From contig OY759723.1 in the NCBI GenBank assembly GCA_963662575.1, positions 744,001 to 808,000 on the forward strand: a stretch of DNA of 64,000 nt, written 5' to 3'. This DNA comes from Bin5 sp963662575 (GTDB lineage Bacteria; Chloroflexota; Anaerolineae; Caldilineales; Caldilineaceae). Positions 8,561-16,439 of this stretch are shown in pieces; position 1 is the first letter of the stretch; every line of letters starts with the position of its first letter. The translations under genes were made by a program, and so were the position numbers. The notes under the pieces are model-generated. The model was not told the DNA's origin and searched no databases. It worked only from the letters and a program-made list of their open reading frames with translations.

Positions 8561-9355
8561 ATGGCAACCGCACGCCTGCGTTTTTTGTCTGTGGAACAGG
8601 TGAAGCAGTTCAAGCTCAACGGCTTTCTGACGGTAGAGGACGTTCTCTGCGCGGATGAGGTGGCGGCTCTGGCTGCGCACACTGATCTGATCGCGGCGGG
8701 CAAGGTTGAACAGATCCCGGAGGCGAGCATTCAACTGGAGAAGGTATTCCGGGAAGGCGAGCGTGCAGTTGCCGATCAGGTGCTGGCGGTGCGCAAACTG
8801 TTCAATCTGGCCGTCTATGACGAGTTCATGTGGGGCCATGCCACCCATCGTCGCATCGTCGACATCATCGCCGACCTGCTGAGCAGCGACGACATCAAGA
8901 TGTACGGCGACCAGCTCTTTATGAAGGCGGCGGTGACGGGCACGGCGCAGCCCTGGCACCAGGATTCGGCGTCATGGCGGGACATTTTCCCGATGGACCT
9001 GGTGACGGCATGGACGGCGATCGATCAGGCTACGGTCGAAAACGGCTGCCTGAATTTCGCCCCCGGCACGCACCGCTGGGGAATGGTGCGGGGAGAGCAA
9101 CTTTCCTGGTTCGTGGAGGACCTGGGGAGCGAACAGTGGCCGATCGTGCCGGCGCCGTTGAATCCGGGCAGCATCAGTTTTCATCACAGCCTGGTGCTGC
9201 ATCAGAGCAACGCCAACCTTTCCGGCCGGCGGCGGCGCGGCTATGCGGTGCACTACATGCGGGCGGCGTCGCAGCGGGATGCGTCGGTTACGGACGCGCC
9301 GAAAATGCCGCCGTTCGAGCAGATCCGGGGGCGTTCGTTTGCAGGGCGGGTATGA
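8561..9355 (+). CDS. Phytanoyl-CoA dioxygenase family protein
   Basis: A 264-residue member of the Fe(II)/2-oxoglutarate PhyH-like family. The facial triad appears as WHQDSASW (His and Asp) and a distal His in ISFHHSLVLHQSNANLSG, with a following arginine-rich stretch likely to hold the 2-oxoglutarate-binding Arg. The N-terminal FKLNGFLTVEDVL motif is typical. It lies 86 bases after the aldo/keto reductase and ends at a strong terminator, so the two may form a transcription unit. The substrate is not predictable. Confidence 0.88.
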   Translation: MATARLRFLSVEQVKQFKLNGFLTVEDVLCADEVAALAAHTDLIAAGKVEQIPEASIQLEKVFREGERAVADQVLAVRKLFNLAVYDEFMWGHATHRRIVDIIADLLSSDDIKMYGDQLFMKAAVTGTAQPWHQDSASWRDIFPMDLVTAWTAIDQATVENGCLNFAPGTHRWGMVRGEQLSWFVEDLGSEQWPIVPAPLNPGSISFHHSLVLHQSNANLSGRRRRGYAVHYMRAASQRDASVTDAPKMPPFEQIRGRSFAGRV

Positions 9356-9392
9356 ACGAAGGCCTTAGGAAACGATAGTGACTGAGCCAACT

Positions 9393-9423
9393 ACCGGCAC
9401 GCGTGCGGCGTGCCGGTTTTTTT
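9393..9423 (+). terminator. Rho-independent terminator
   Basis: ACCGGCACGC pairs with GCGTGCCGGT across a five-base loop and is followed by seven T residues. It closes the rightward unit 38 bases after the dioxygenase stop, where the leftward Gfo/Idh genes converge. Confidence 0.9.
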
Positions 9424-9442
9424 CACCATCAGCCCGCCGGCG

Positions 9443-9648
9443 CTACACCGCACCCGGCGCGCCGAGTGGATGCGGGCCGTTCGTCATGGGATTGGCGCGG
9501 GCGAAGGCGTAGACCGCGTCCTGCAGTTCGAGGATGCGCACCGCATCTTCGACATTGGGCGAGAAGCTGGTGCGCCCTTCCTCGATGGCTACAAGCGCCC
9601 TGCGCATGATCTCTTTCATACCACGGGTATTCGGTGATTCCTCGTGAA
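9443..9648 (-). pseudogene. Out-of-frame C-terminal piece of the Gfo/Idh gene
   Basis: Reading the minus strand one frame over from 9648 gives HEESPNTRGMKEIM, then RRALVAIEEGRTSFSPNVED and a stop at 9443-9445. This is the normal tail of a Gfo/Idh protein and continues the reading of the upstream frame after one missing base. It should be read together with the CDS at 9616-10476. Confidence 0.75.
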
Positions 9649-10476
9649 TGTCACGCCCTCGGTTGTGTGGACTTCAGTCACTCTGTTTCCCTGCTGGTCA
9701 TAACGTTGCAGGACCGTCGCTTTGGTGCCGATGAAGCGAAAGCTGTGGTCGCCGCCGCGCGCGCCTGACGGGTAGCTGTAACCGGATTCGACTATGCCGG
9801 TCACGCCGTTGTCGGTGCGCAGTATGCCTACGGCAACATCCTCTACTTCGCGTGCGTACATCGAGTTGGAGATGACACCGCCGACTGCGGTGACGGGCCG
9901 GTCGCCGACGAACTGCAGGAAGGTGTCGATGCCGTGCGCGGACTCGGTCGCCCAGCAGCCGCCGCCGGAGATAGTGGCATCGTTATGCCAGGCGGAGGGC
10001 GTGGGGTCGTAGCGCGAAGGCGGCCCGTTGTTGAGGCGGCTGTTGTAGAGGACGAGGTCGCCTAAGCTGCCATCGTCGATCATCTGCTGGACGATGTCGA
10101 CAAGCTCTGTTCCGCGGTTGGGAAGGGTAAGAGCACTGAAGACGCCGCGCTCGGTGCAGAGTTCGGCGACAGGACGCAAGCGGTCGGCGCAGTCGGCGAA
10201 GGGTTTGTCGAGCAGGAAGGGCAGGTCGCGCTCGGCGCAGGCGCGGACATGGTCCGGCATCTCGGTATGTTTGCCGGCGATCAGGACGGCGTCGGGGCGG
10301 CTGGCGTCGAGGCATTCGCCTGCGGAACTGTAGGCGGGACACTGAAATTCATCGGCCAGCTGCTGGCGGGGACCTTGCTCGGCGTCCATCACGGCGACGA
10401 TCTCGTGGCCGAGGTCGCGCGTCGTGGTGGCCATGCCGCGGCCGTGGTGGCTGTAAGAAAGTAGAGCAGTTCGCAT
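9616..10476 (-). CDS. Gfo/Idh-family oxidoreductase, frameshifted near its 3' end
   Basis: The intact frame gives 286 residues of a Gfo/Idh/MocA sugar oxidoreductase. The N-terminus diverges from the classic GxGxxG (LLSYSHHGRG). The catalytic lysine motif reads FLLDKPFAD (DKP for EKP), and the C-terminal beta domain is recognisable (ISGGGCWATESAHGIDTFLQF). The last ten residues, after GVTF, look out of frame. A one-base deletion near 9646-9650 shifts the frame; restoring a base would join the chain to the normal tail ending at 9443. Whether this is a real mutation or an assembly error cannot be told. It lies 12 bases downstream of the next Gfo/Idh gene. Confidence 0.8.
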   Translation of the reverse strand: MRTALLSYSHHGRGMATTTRDLGHEIVAVMDAEQGPRQQLADEFQCPAYSSAGECLDASRPDAVLIAGKHTEMPDHVRACAERDLPFLLDKPFADCADRLRPVAELCTERGVFSALTLPNRGTELVDIVQQMIDDGSLGDLVLYNSRLNNGPPSRYDPTPSAWHNDATISGGGCWATESAHGIDTFLQFVGDRPVTAVGGVISNSMYAREVEDVAVGILRTDNGVTGIVESGYSYPSGARGGDHSFRFIGTKATVLQRYDQQGNRVTEVHTTEGVTFTRNHRIPVV

Positions 10477-10487
10477 GATTGATTACC

Positions 10488-11540
10488 TCAAACCCAGCCG
10501 TGAAGACGAGTGACCGGCACGCCGTGGCGCTGGTGGGTCCAGGAGTGGCCGCTTTCGAGCACGACCTCGCGCCCGCTGATGGCGGAGTTTTCGGCGGCGA
10601 AGAGGATTTCCATGATGTGGCGGCCCCACTCACCGGAGGTAGGCGGCTCGATGTCCTGCTCGATACACTCGACGAACGACTTCCATTCATGGTGCATCTC
10701 GACGGGCGGGTCGTCGAAAGGTATGTCCTTCCACTCGTCTCCCTGCCCGACCTTGACGAACTTCTCGCCATGCTGGCTGAAGCGCAGGGTGCCGTTGGCG
10801 CAGATGACCTGGCTCTCGAAGTTGGGCGCGCCATCGGCGAAACCGACCGAGACAGCGACGCCGGCGAGGCCGTTCTTGTAGCGGACGAGAGCGGTGGCGG
10901 TGTCGTCGCTGGCCTGGTAGTGGGCGCGTGTGCCCATGCTGGCGGATACGGAAACGGCCTGGGAGGCCATCAGCCAGGTGAGGCGGTCGACGACGTGAAC
11001 GCCGTTGGCCAGCCACATGCCGCCGCCGTGGAAACGGCTGCGGTACTGCGGCGGCCGGCTGGCGTGGTTCCAGTTCTTGGACATGTAGCAGACGACCGTC
11101 ATCAGCGGGCCCAACTGGCCGGAGTCGAGGATCTCCTTGGCCTTGAGGCTGGTGCCGTAGTAGTGCTGGGTCTGGCCGACCATGAGCTTGACGTTGTTGT
11201 TGGCGGCGGCTTCGATCATGTCGTCGCACTGCTCGAGGCTTAGCGCCATGGGCTTTTCGACGAGGACGTGCTTGCCGGCGTTGCAGGCGTCGACGGTGAG
11301 GCGGTGGTGCAGTTGATGGCCCAGTACTACGGCCACGGCCTCGACCTCGTCGTCCTTCAGAAGCTCGGTGTGGGAGGAATAGCCCTTGGAAATATCGTAC
11401 TTCTCCATGTATTCACGGCGCTTTTCTTCGAAGAGGTCGGCGACAGCGACGACCTCGACGTTGTCGAGGGTGTCAATGGCACTACAGTGGGCGCGTGCGA
11501 TGCCGCCCAGCCCGATGATTCCTACTTTCAATTTCCCCAT
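10488..11540 (-). CDS. Gfo/Idh-family oxidoreductase (tandem paralogue A)
   Basis: A 350-residue NAD(P)-dependent sugar oxidoreductase. Residues 4-14 hold the Rossmann motif KVGIIGLGGIA, residue region 95-100 holds the catalytic EKP (VLVEKPMALS), and the C-terminal domain has the HGGGMWLANGVHVVDRL segment with the conserved histidine. It is gap-free alignable with the next gene upstream and shares roughly three quarters of residues by eye, so the two arose by tandem duplication. They lie downstream of the CUT1 transporter at 12765-15975, which suggests oxidation or epimerisation of the imported sugar. Confidence 0.92.
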   Translation of the reverse strand: MGKLKVGIIGLGGIARAHCSAIDTLDNVEVVAVADLFEEKRREYMEKYDISKGYSSHTELLKDDEVEAVAVVLGHQLHHRLTVDACNAGKHVLVEKPMALSLEQCDDMIEAAANNNVKLMVGQTQHYYGTSLKAKEILDSGQLGPLMTVVCYMSKNWNHASRPPQYRSRFHGGGMWLANGVHVVDRLTWLMASQAVSVSASMGTRAHYQASDDTATALVRYKNGLAGVAVSVGFADGAPNFESQVICANGTLRFSQHGEKFVKVGQGDEWKDIPFDDPPVEMHHEWKSFVECIEQDIEPPTSGEWGRHIMEILFAAENSAISGREVVLESGHSWTHQRHGVPVTRLHGWV

Positions 11541-11686
11541 GTCTGTCTGTTTCGCTCCTGTGGGTTGTAGCAGTTAGTACGATCTATTGATGTATCTGAA
11601 AGGCGTGTTCGGTTCATGGCCGGTATTGCAGGTTTAGTTTGCCATGCCGAGTCGGTGGAGTAAAGCGACCCACGCGGCTGTGCGCC

Positions 11687-12739
11687 TCAGATCCAGCCGT
11701 GTTTGCGGGTGACGGGAATGCCGGCGCGCTGGTGGGTCCAGGATAGGCCGCTTTCCAGGACGACGTCCTGCCCGCTGATGGCCGAGTTCTCGGCGGCGAA
11801 GAGGATCTCCATGATGTGGCGGCTCCACTCGCCGGAGGCGGGCGGTTCGATGTCCTGTTCGATCGACTCGACAAAGGATTTCCACTCATAGTGCATGACG
11901 GCCGGCGGGTTGTCATAGGGGATATCCGTCCACGCATCTCCCTGCCCGATCTGGAGGAAGGGTTGTCTGCCGCCGCCGATACGCACGGTGCCGTTGGCGC
12001 AGATGACCTGTGTATCCATGATGGGGGGTCCGTCGGCGTAGGCGATCGAGACGGCGACGCCGGCGAGGCCGTTTTTGTATCGAATCAGCGCGGTGGCGGT
12101 GTCGTCGGCGGCCTGGTAGTGGGCGCGTGTGCCGATGCTGGCGGATACGGATACGGCTTGGGAGGCCATCAGCCAGGTGAGGCGGTCGACGACGTGGACA
12201 CCGTTGGTAAGCCACATGCCGCCGCCGTGAAACCGGCTGCGGTATTGGGGGGCGCGGTTGGTATAGGTCCAGTTTTTGCACGAGTAGCAGACGATGGTCA
12301 TCAGCGGGCCCAGCCGGCCGGAATCGAGGATCTCCTTCATTTTGAGGAGGATGCCGGAGAAGTGCGGAGTATGGCCGACCATGAGTTTGACGTTGTTGCT
12401 GGCGGCGGCATCGATCATGGCGTCGCACTGTTCGAGGCTGAGCGCCATCGGCTTTTCGACGAGGACGTGTTTGCCGGCGTTGCAGGCGTCAACGGTGAGG
12501 CGGTGGTGGAGTTGGTGGCCAAGCACGACGGCGACGGCGTCGATCTCGTCGTCCTTGAGGAGCTCGGTGTGGGTGGGGTAGCCTCTGGGAATGCCGTACT
12601 CTTCCATGTACTGGCTGCGTTTCTCTGCGAAGAGATCGGCGACCGCGACGACTTCGACGTTATCGAGGGTGGCGATGGCGTCACAGTGGGAGCGGGCGAT
12701 GCCGCCCAGCCCGATGATTCCGACTTTTAGAGTGGCCAT
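11687..12739 (-). CDS. Gfo/Idh-family oxidoreductase (tandem paralogue B)
   Basis: A 350-residue paralogue of the gene at 10488, with the same Rossmann motif (KVGIIGLGGIARSH), the same VEKPMALSLEQCD catalytic segment and the same C-terminal YRSRFHGGGMWL motif. Divergence is concentrated around residues 120-165 and 245-270, the parts that shape the substrate pocket in this family, so different substrates or stereochemistry are likely. It starts 25 bases after the permease stop and is probably cotranscribed with the transporter. A 146-base gap separates it from copy A. Confidence 0.92.
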   Translation of the reverse strand: MATLKVGIIGLGGIARSHCDAIATLDNVEVVAVADLFAEKRSQYMEEYGIPRGYPTHTELLKDDEIDAVAVVLGHQLHHRLTVDACNAGKHVLVEKPMALSLEQCDAMIDAAASNNVKLMVGHTPHFSGILLKMKEILDSGRLGPLMTIVCYSCKNWTYTNRAPQYRSRFHGGGMWLTNGVHVVDRLTWLMASQAVSVSASIGTRAHYQAADDTATALIRYKNGLAGVAVSIAYADGPPIMDTQVICANGTVRIGGGRQPFLQIGQGDAWTDIPYDNPPAVMHYEWKSFVESIEQDIEPPASGEWSRHIMEILFAAENSAISGQDVVLESGLSWTHQRAGIPVTRKHGWI

Positions 12740-12764
12740 ATCTGACTGTCGCTCCTGTTGGACG

Positions 12765-13622
12765 TTATTTGAAGACGCCGCTGGTGATGCCTTCGACGAT
12801 CTGGCGCTGGAAGATCAGGGTGATGATGAAGACCGGGATGGTGGCGAGGATGGCCACAGCAGACATATTGCCCCATGAGACGTCGAATTCGCTCCTCGCG
12901 CCGATCACCTGGGCTTCGGAGAGAGCCATGGTGATGACCTTGACGCCGGCGCCGCGGGCGAAGATGAGCGGAGTGAAAAACTCGTTCCAGCCGATGATGA
13001 AATTGATGAGGAACATGGTGGCGACACCGGGGCGGATGACAGGCAGAACGATGCGCCAGAGGAGCGGGAAAAAGCTGGCGCCGTCGACCTTGGCGGCGTC
13101 TTCGATCTCGATGGGCACCTGGCGCAGAAATGAGACCAGCACCCAAGTGGTAATTGGCAGCAGCGCGCTGCCGTAGAGGATGAGAAGGCCATGCAGCGTG
13201 TCCATGAGATTAAGCGTCTGGAACATCTGGAAGAGGGGGATGACGGTGGCGGTGCCAGGCAACATGCTGGAGGCGAGCAGCCCGATCATGACCAGGTTGG
13301 CGCCAGGGAAGTCGAGGCGGGCGATGGCGTAGGCGGCGAGCAGGCTGACGGTGAGCGCCAGGACGGTGGAGAGGGTGGCCAGCATGGTGGAGTTGAGCAT
13401 GTAACGGGCGATGGGCAATGCGCCGAAAATGTCCTGGAAGCGTGCAATGGCCAGGCTGCGCGGAAAGTATGTCAGCGGTACGGTGAACAGTTTCCCGCCC
13501 GGTGCGAACGCGGTCAGAAAGATGTAGTAGATCGGCAGCAGGATCACGGTCAGGAAGAGAATGACTATGAGGGTGAAGAGCGTTGTGCGCATCCCGCGCT
13601 TGAAGTTGAGTTGTGTATTCAT
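12765..13622 (-). CDS. Carbohydrate ABC transporter permease, MalG/CUT1 type
   Basis: A 285-residue inner-membrane permease with six predicted spans. The cytoplasmic coupling loop (EAA motif) reads IEIEDAAKVDGASFF followed by LLWRIVLPVIRPG near residue 190. The N-terminal span (TLIVILFLTVILLPIYYIF) and the periplasmic entry FAPGGKLF are typical of the second permease of CUT1 systems. It pairs with the permease at 13659 and the binding protein at 14641. No ATPase gene is linked; such systems often share a multitasking MsmK/UgpC-type ATPase encoded elsewhere. Confidence 0.93.
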   Translation of the reverse strand: MNTQLNFKRGMRTTLFTLIVILFLTVILLPIYYIFLTAFAPGGKLFTVPLTYFPRSLAIARFQDIFGALPIARYMLNSTMLATLSTVLALTVSLLAAYAIARLDFPGANLVMIGLLASSMLPGTATVIPLFQMFQTLNLMDTLHGLLILYGSALLPITTWVLVSFLRQVPIEIEDAAKVDGASFFPLLWRIVLPVIRPGVATMFLINFIIGWNEFFTPLIFARGAGVKVITMALSEAQVIGARSEFDVSWGNMSAVAILATIPVFIITLIFQRQIVEGITSGVFK

Positions 13623-13630
13623 AAAAAGAC

Positions 13631-13653
13631 AGTGGTCAGTGGCCAGTGGTCAG
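13631..13653. repeat. TCAGTGG-type heptad repeat tract
   Basis: AGTGGTCAGTGGCCAGTGGTC lies between the two permease genes. The same degenerate heptad unit recurs at 14561, 22517, 57601 and 62389, always outside coding sequence. Confidence 0.6.
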
Positions 13654-13658
13654 CGTTG

Positions 13659-14549
13659 TTACAGTCGTTCCCAGGCGCGACGCAGGAAGCCGTAGCCGAG
13701 GACACCCACGAGCAGGACGATGGCAAAAAGCAGCATGGCGATGGCGGACGCGTAGCCGAAGTTGAGGACGCGGAAGCCTTCGAGATAGACAAGATAGGAG
13801 AGCAGCGATGTAGCGGTGCCCGGCCCGCCATTGGTCAGCGCGTAGACGATTTCAAAGGACAGCACGCGGAAGATGGCGGTGAAGATGATCATCGAGATGA
13901 TAAGCGGCATCAGCAGCGGCAGGGTGACATACCAGTAGGAGCGCACGCCGTCGGCGCCGTCGATCTTGGCGGCCTCGTAAAGTTCCAGGGGGATCCCCTG
14001 AAGGCCGCTGAGGAAGATGACGGAAAGGAAAGCGGTGTTTTTCCAGACGTCGGTAATGGTTACGGCGAAGCGGGCGGTGGTGAAGTTGACCAGCCAGAGT
14101 GGTCGTTCACCGCTGAGCCGCCAGATAATGTCGTTGATGAGGCCGTAATCCTGGTGGAAAATCCAGCGGGCGGCGGTGGCGATGACGATTGGGGCCATGG
14201 CCCAGGGCAGCAGGTTGACGGCGCGCGTCAGGTTGCGCATACGGAAGCGCTGGTTGAGCAGCTCGGCGATGGCCAGACCGAACACGACTTGGAGGACAAC
14301 GGACGTGACGGTAAAGAAGAGCGTGAAGGTGAGGGTGGCGTCCACGTTGGAGTCGCGGGTCAGGGCGATATAGTTGTCGAGGCCGACAAAATCGAAGGTG
14401 CGGCGCACGGGGCTGTTATCGAAGAAGCTGATATAGAAGGTGCGCAGGAAAGGATAAACGGAGGTGAGGAGCCGCCACAGCACCACGGGGGTGACCAGCA
14501 GCCAAGCCAGAAGTATGCGACGTGTGCTGAGGTTCTGTTGACCGAACAA
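13659..14549 (-). CDS. Carbohydrate ABC transporter permease, MalF/UgpA type
   Basis: A 296-residue permease, the first membrane subunit of a CUT1 importer. The EAA loop is ELYEAAKIDGADGVRSYWYV followed by TLPLLMP near residue 200, and the first span is LLAWLLVTPVVLWRLLTSV. The preceding binding-protein gene ends 91 bases upstream across a strong hairpin, and the partner permease starts 36 bases downstream across a heptad repeat tract. It forms the translocation path for a carbohydrate, probably a rhamnose-containing product given the divergent rhamnosidase. Confidence 0.93.
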   Translation of the reverse strand: MFGQQNLSTRRILLAWLLVTPVVLWRLLTSVYPFLRTFYISFFDNSPVRRTFDFVGLDNYIALTRDSNVDATLTFTLFFTVTSVVLQVVFGLAIAELLNQRFRMRNLTRAVNLLPWAMAPIVIATAARWIFHQDYGLINDIIWRLSGERPLWLVNFTTARFAVTITDVWKNTAFLSVIFLSGLQGIPLELYEAAKIDGADGVRSYWYVTLPLLMPLIISMIIFTAIFRVLSFEIVYALTNGGPGTATSLLSYLVYLEGFRVLNFGYASAIAMLLFAIVLLVGVLGYGFLRRAWERL

Positions 14550-14560
14550 AGGTTGAATAC

Positions 14561-14593
14561 CAGTTGTCAGTTGTCAGTGATCAGTGGTCAGTT
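14561..14593. repeat. TCAGTGG-type heptad repeat tract
   Basis: CAGTTGTCAGTTGTCAGTGA continuing into TCAGTGGTCAGTT makes five degenerate heptads. It abuts the hairpin at 14594. Confidence 0.65.
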
Positions 14594-14625
14594 GCCGGTG
14601 GCCAGTATGGATGCTGGCCACCGGC
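14594..14625 (-). promoter_or_regulatory. Strong intergenic hairpin after the binding-protein gene
   Basis: A perfect 12-bp stem (GCCGGTGGCCAG with CTGGCCACCGGC) and an eight-base loop lie 16 bases after the binding-protein stop on the minus strand. There is no T run. In maltose-type operons such a hairpin protects the binding-protein mRNA 3' end and lowers permease expression; that role is inferred here. Confidence 0.6.
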
Positions 14626-14640
14626 AGTTCATTGCGGGCA

Positions 14641-15975
14641 TCAGCCCAGGTCGCGTTCGAGGATTGGGTTGATCTTGTCCATGGCGGACGTGACCGCTTC
14701 ATCGAGGCTGACCTGATCAGTCAGGTAGGCGTGAACGTTCTGTTCGGCGGCGTCGTAGATTTCCTGGATACTGGGTGTAACCGGGCGGGCCTTAACTAGG
14801 CCGCCGGCCTCGGCCAGATCCAGTAGGAAGGGCGAAGAGGGCGCGAGATCCTGGACTTCGGGGTCGGCCCAGAGGGAGACGCGGGCGGGAACGCGGCCGC
14901 GATAGATCTGCTGCTTCATGACATCGGCGCGTGCGGTGAAGCCGATCCACTCATTGGCGAGCTCCTGGTTGGGCGAACTGGCGACGACGGACCAGCCCCA
15001 GCAGCCGGTGATCGTCTCTGCGTTGTCCGGTCCCATTGGCGGCAGGAAGGCGGAGACCTGGTCGGCCCAGAACTCCTCGTTGGTGCGCATGGCGCCGAAG
15101 AAGCCGTCCCAGCACCACCACATAGCGTACTTGTCAGAGAGCCAGCCCTGGAAGACGGAGCTATAGTCCTCCTGCGGGGCGGAGTCGGGAGCGATGTTGT
15201 GTTCGGCGTAGAGCGCCTTATAGAAGGCGAGGGCTTCGCGTGCGCCGTCATTGTCGAGGTTGTTGATTGCGCCGCCGCCTTGGTTTGTCCAGTGCTGGAT
15301 TTCGTTGCCCAGCTGACCGCCGATGGTGGCGGAGAGGGCGATGCCATAGCGATTGGCATCCTCATCGGTGAGGGCTGTGCCTACTTCGACCAGTTCGCTC
15401 CAGTCGGAGGGCGGAGAAACGCCGGCTTCTTCGAAGTAGTCGGTGCGATAGAAGAAGATCTCGGTGTCGTTGCCCCAGGGGATGCGGTAGAGGGCGCCGT
15501 CCCAGGAGGAAACATCGTAGATCAACGTCTGGGGCCAGTCATCGAGGTCGATGTCATAGAGATCGACGACGGGCTCGAGCGGCGAGAGCCAGCCGGCGGC
15601 GCCGTAGATGGCAGCCTGGAAGTCGTCGGAGTGGAAGGCGTCGGTGCCGGTATCGCCCGATGCCAGCCGTGTCGTCATCATCTGCTGCCATTCGATGTAA
15701 ACAGCGGGCGCGACTTCATAGTTGACAGTGTTGCCGGTCTCTTCCTGATACTGGTCGATCACGCCCTGGAAGAAGTCATTGCTGTCGGCCCAGTAGACGA
15801 TGTTCAGTTCCTGCGGTTCGGCCATGGTTTCTTCGCCGCCTGTCCCTTCGGCGGGCGCGGCTACGGGCGCGGCGCAGGCGCTGAGCGCGGCGAACGCGGC
15901 ACCGGCGCCGGCTGTCTTGAGGAAGGCACGCCTGGATACGGGGCGCGTCGGCGAAGCAAGATCTTTTCGGGACAT
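14641..15975 (-). CDS. Carbohydrate ABC transporter substrate-binding lipoprotein
   Basis: A 444-residue CUT1 solute-binding protein. The N-terminus carries a twin-arginine signal (SRRAFLKTAGAGAAFAAL) ending in lipobox LSAC, a combination common in Chloroflexota. The mature part has the sugar-binding pattern LNIVYWADSNDFFQGVIDQY, then ASGDTGTDAFHSDDF and IPWGNDTEIFFYRTDYFEE. It is the promoter-proximal gene of the leftward operon that continues through two permeases and the Gfo/Idh genes. An inverted repeat GTATCG-N5-CGATAC lies 35 bases upstream of the start, a likely operator. Confidence 0.93.
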   Translation of the reverse strand: MSRKDLASPTRPVSRRAFLKTAGAGAAFAALSACAAPVAAPAEGTGGEETMAEPQELNIVYWADSNDFFQGVIDQYQEETGNTVNYEVAPAVYIEWQQMMTTRLASGDTGTDAFHSDDFQAAIYGAAGWLSPLEPVVDLYDIDLDDWPQTLIYDVSSWDGALYRIPWGNDTEIFFYRTDYFEEAGVSPPSDWSELVEVGTALTDEDANRYGIALSATIGGQLGNEIQHWTNQGGGAINNLDNDGAREALAFYKALYAEHNIAPDSAPQEDYSSVFQGWLSDKYAMWWCWDGFFGAMRTNEEFWADQVSAFLPPMGPDNAETITGCWGWSVVASSPNQELANEWIGFTARADVMKQQIYRGRVPARVSLWADPEVQDLAPSSPFLLDLAEAGGLVKARPVTPSIQEIYDAAEQNVHAYLTDQVSLDEAVTSAMDKINPILERDLG

Positions 15976-16009
15976 GGGATTCCTCCTGGTTGGGAAAGGG
16001 TGTAAGGAA

Positions 16010-16026
16010 GTATCGGTTGTCGATAC
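16010..16026. promoter_or_regulatory. Inverted-repeat operator candidate; divergent control region 15976-16439
   Basis: GTATCG, five bases, CGATAC form a perfect palindrome. On the minus strand a TATAAA lies just upstream of it, so the palindrome would sit at the transcription start of the binding-protein gene and could bind a LacI- or GntR-type repressor. The rest of the 464-base gap to the rhamnosidase holds an open frame in phase with that gene, but its composition does not look like protein and I see no other site. Confidence 0.45.
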
Positions 16027-16439
16027 GATTTATACTGTGAATCAAGTAGTTGGGTGAAGGCCGGCGGTTCACTGCATGAATGAGACAATGTGTGGAGTAC
16101 AGCGTCGCGTTCAACATGCTGTGGGCCTGCCACGGGATCATAGCAGATACAGCAGTGGCGCTGCAAACGTGTTTTTTGTGGGCATTTGTGATCTGTCATT
16201 TCAACCAACGTAGCGTTCCACCAAGAATTGACCTAGCGCGTGAAGTCCCGTCCATCCACAGATCTCAAGAATTCTGCGTCGGACAGCGGTCGCCCTACTT
16301 TCGAAGCCGACTTCGCACGCCGGCGGACGGGGGACGCGGACTTGCTCCGGGATGCGCTCCCACTCCTCCTGATGCGCGACGTTCTGGTACAATACGGCTC
16401 GGAGTTGCTTCCCTCACCTCTTGCGGACACGGTAACAAG

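Noticed and set aside
11816..12730. 304-residue plus-strand frame opposite the Gfo/Idh gene
   Set aside because: Gly/Asp/Val-rich antisense shadow; the minus-strand gene is beyond doubt.
13191..14672. 493-residue plus-strand frame over the permease genes
   Set aside because: Antisense to clear CUT1 permeases, with biased Gly/Glu/Asp composition; a GC-rich shadow.
16080..16439. 120 extra N-terminal codons on the rhamnosidase
   Set aside because: No family similarity or signal peptide; GH78 similarity begins at ATG 16440.
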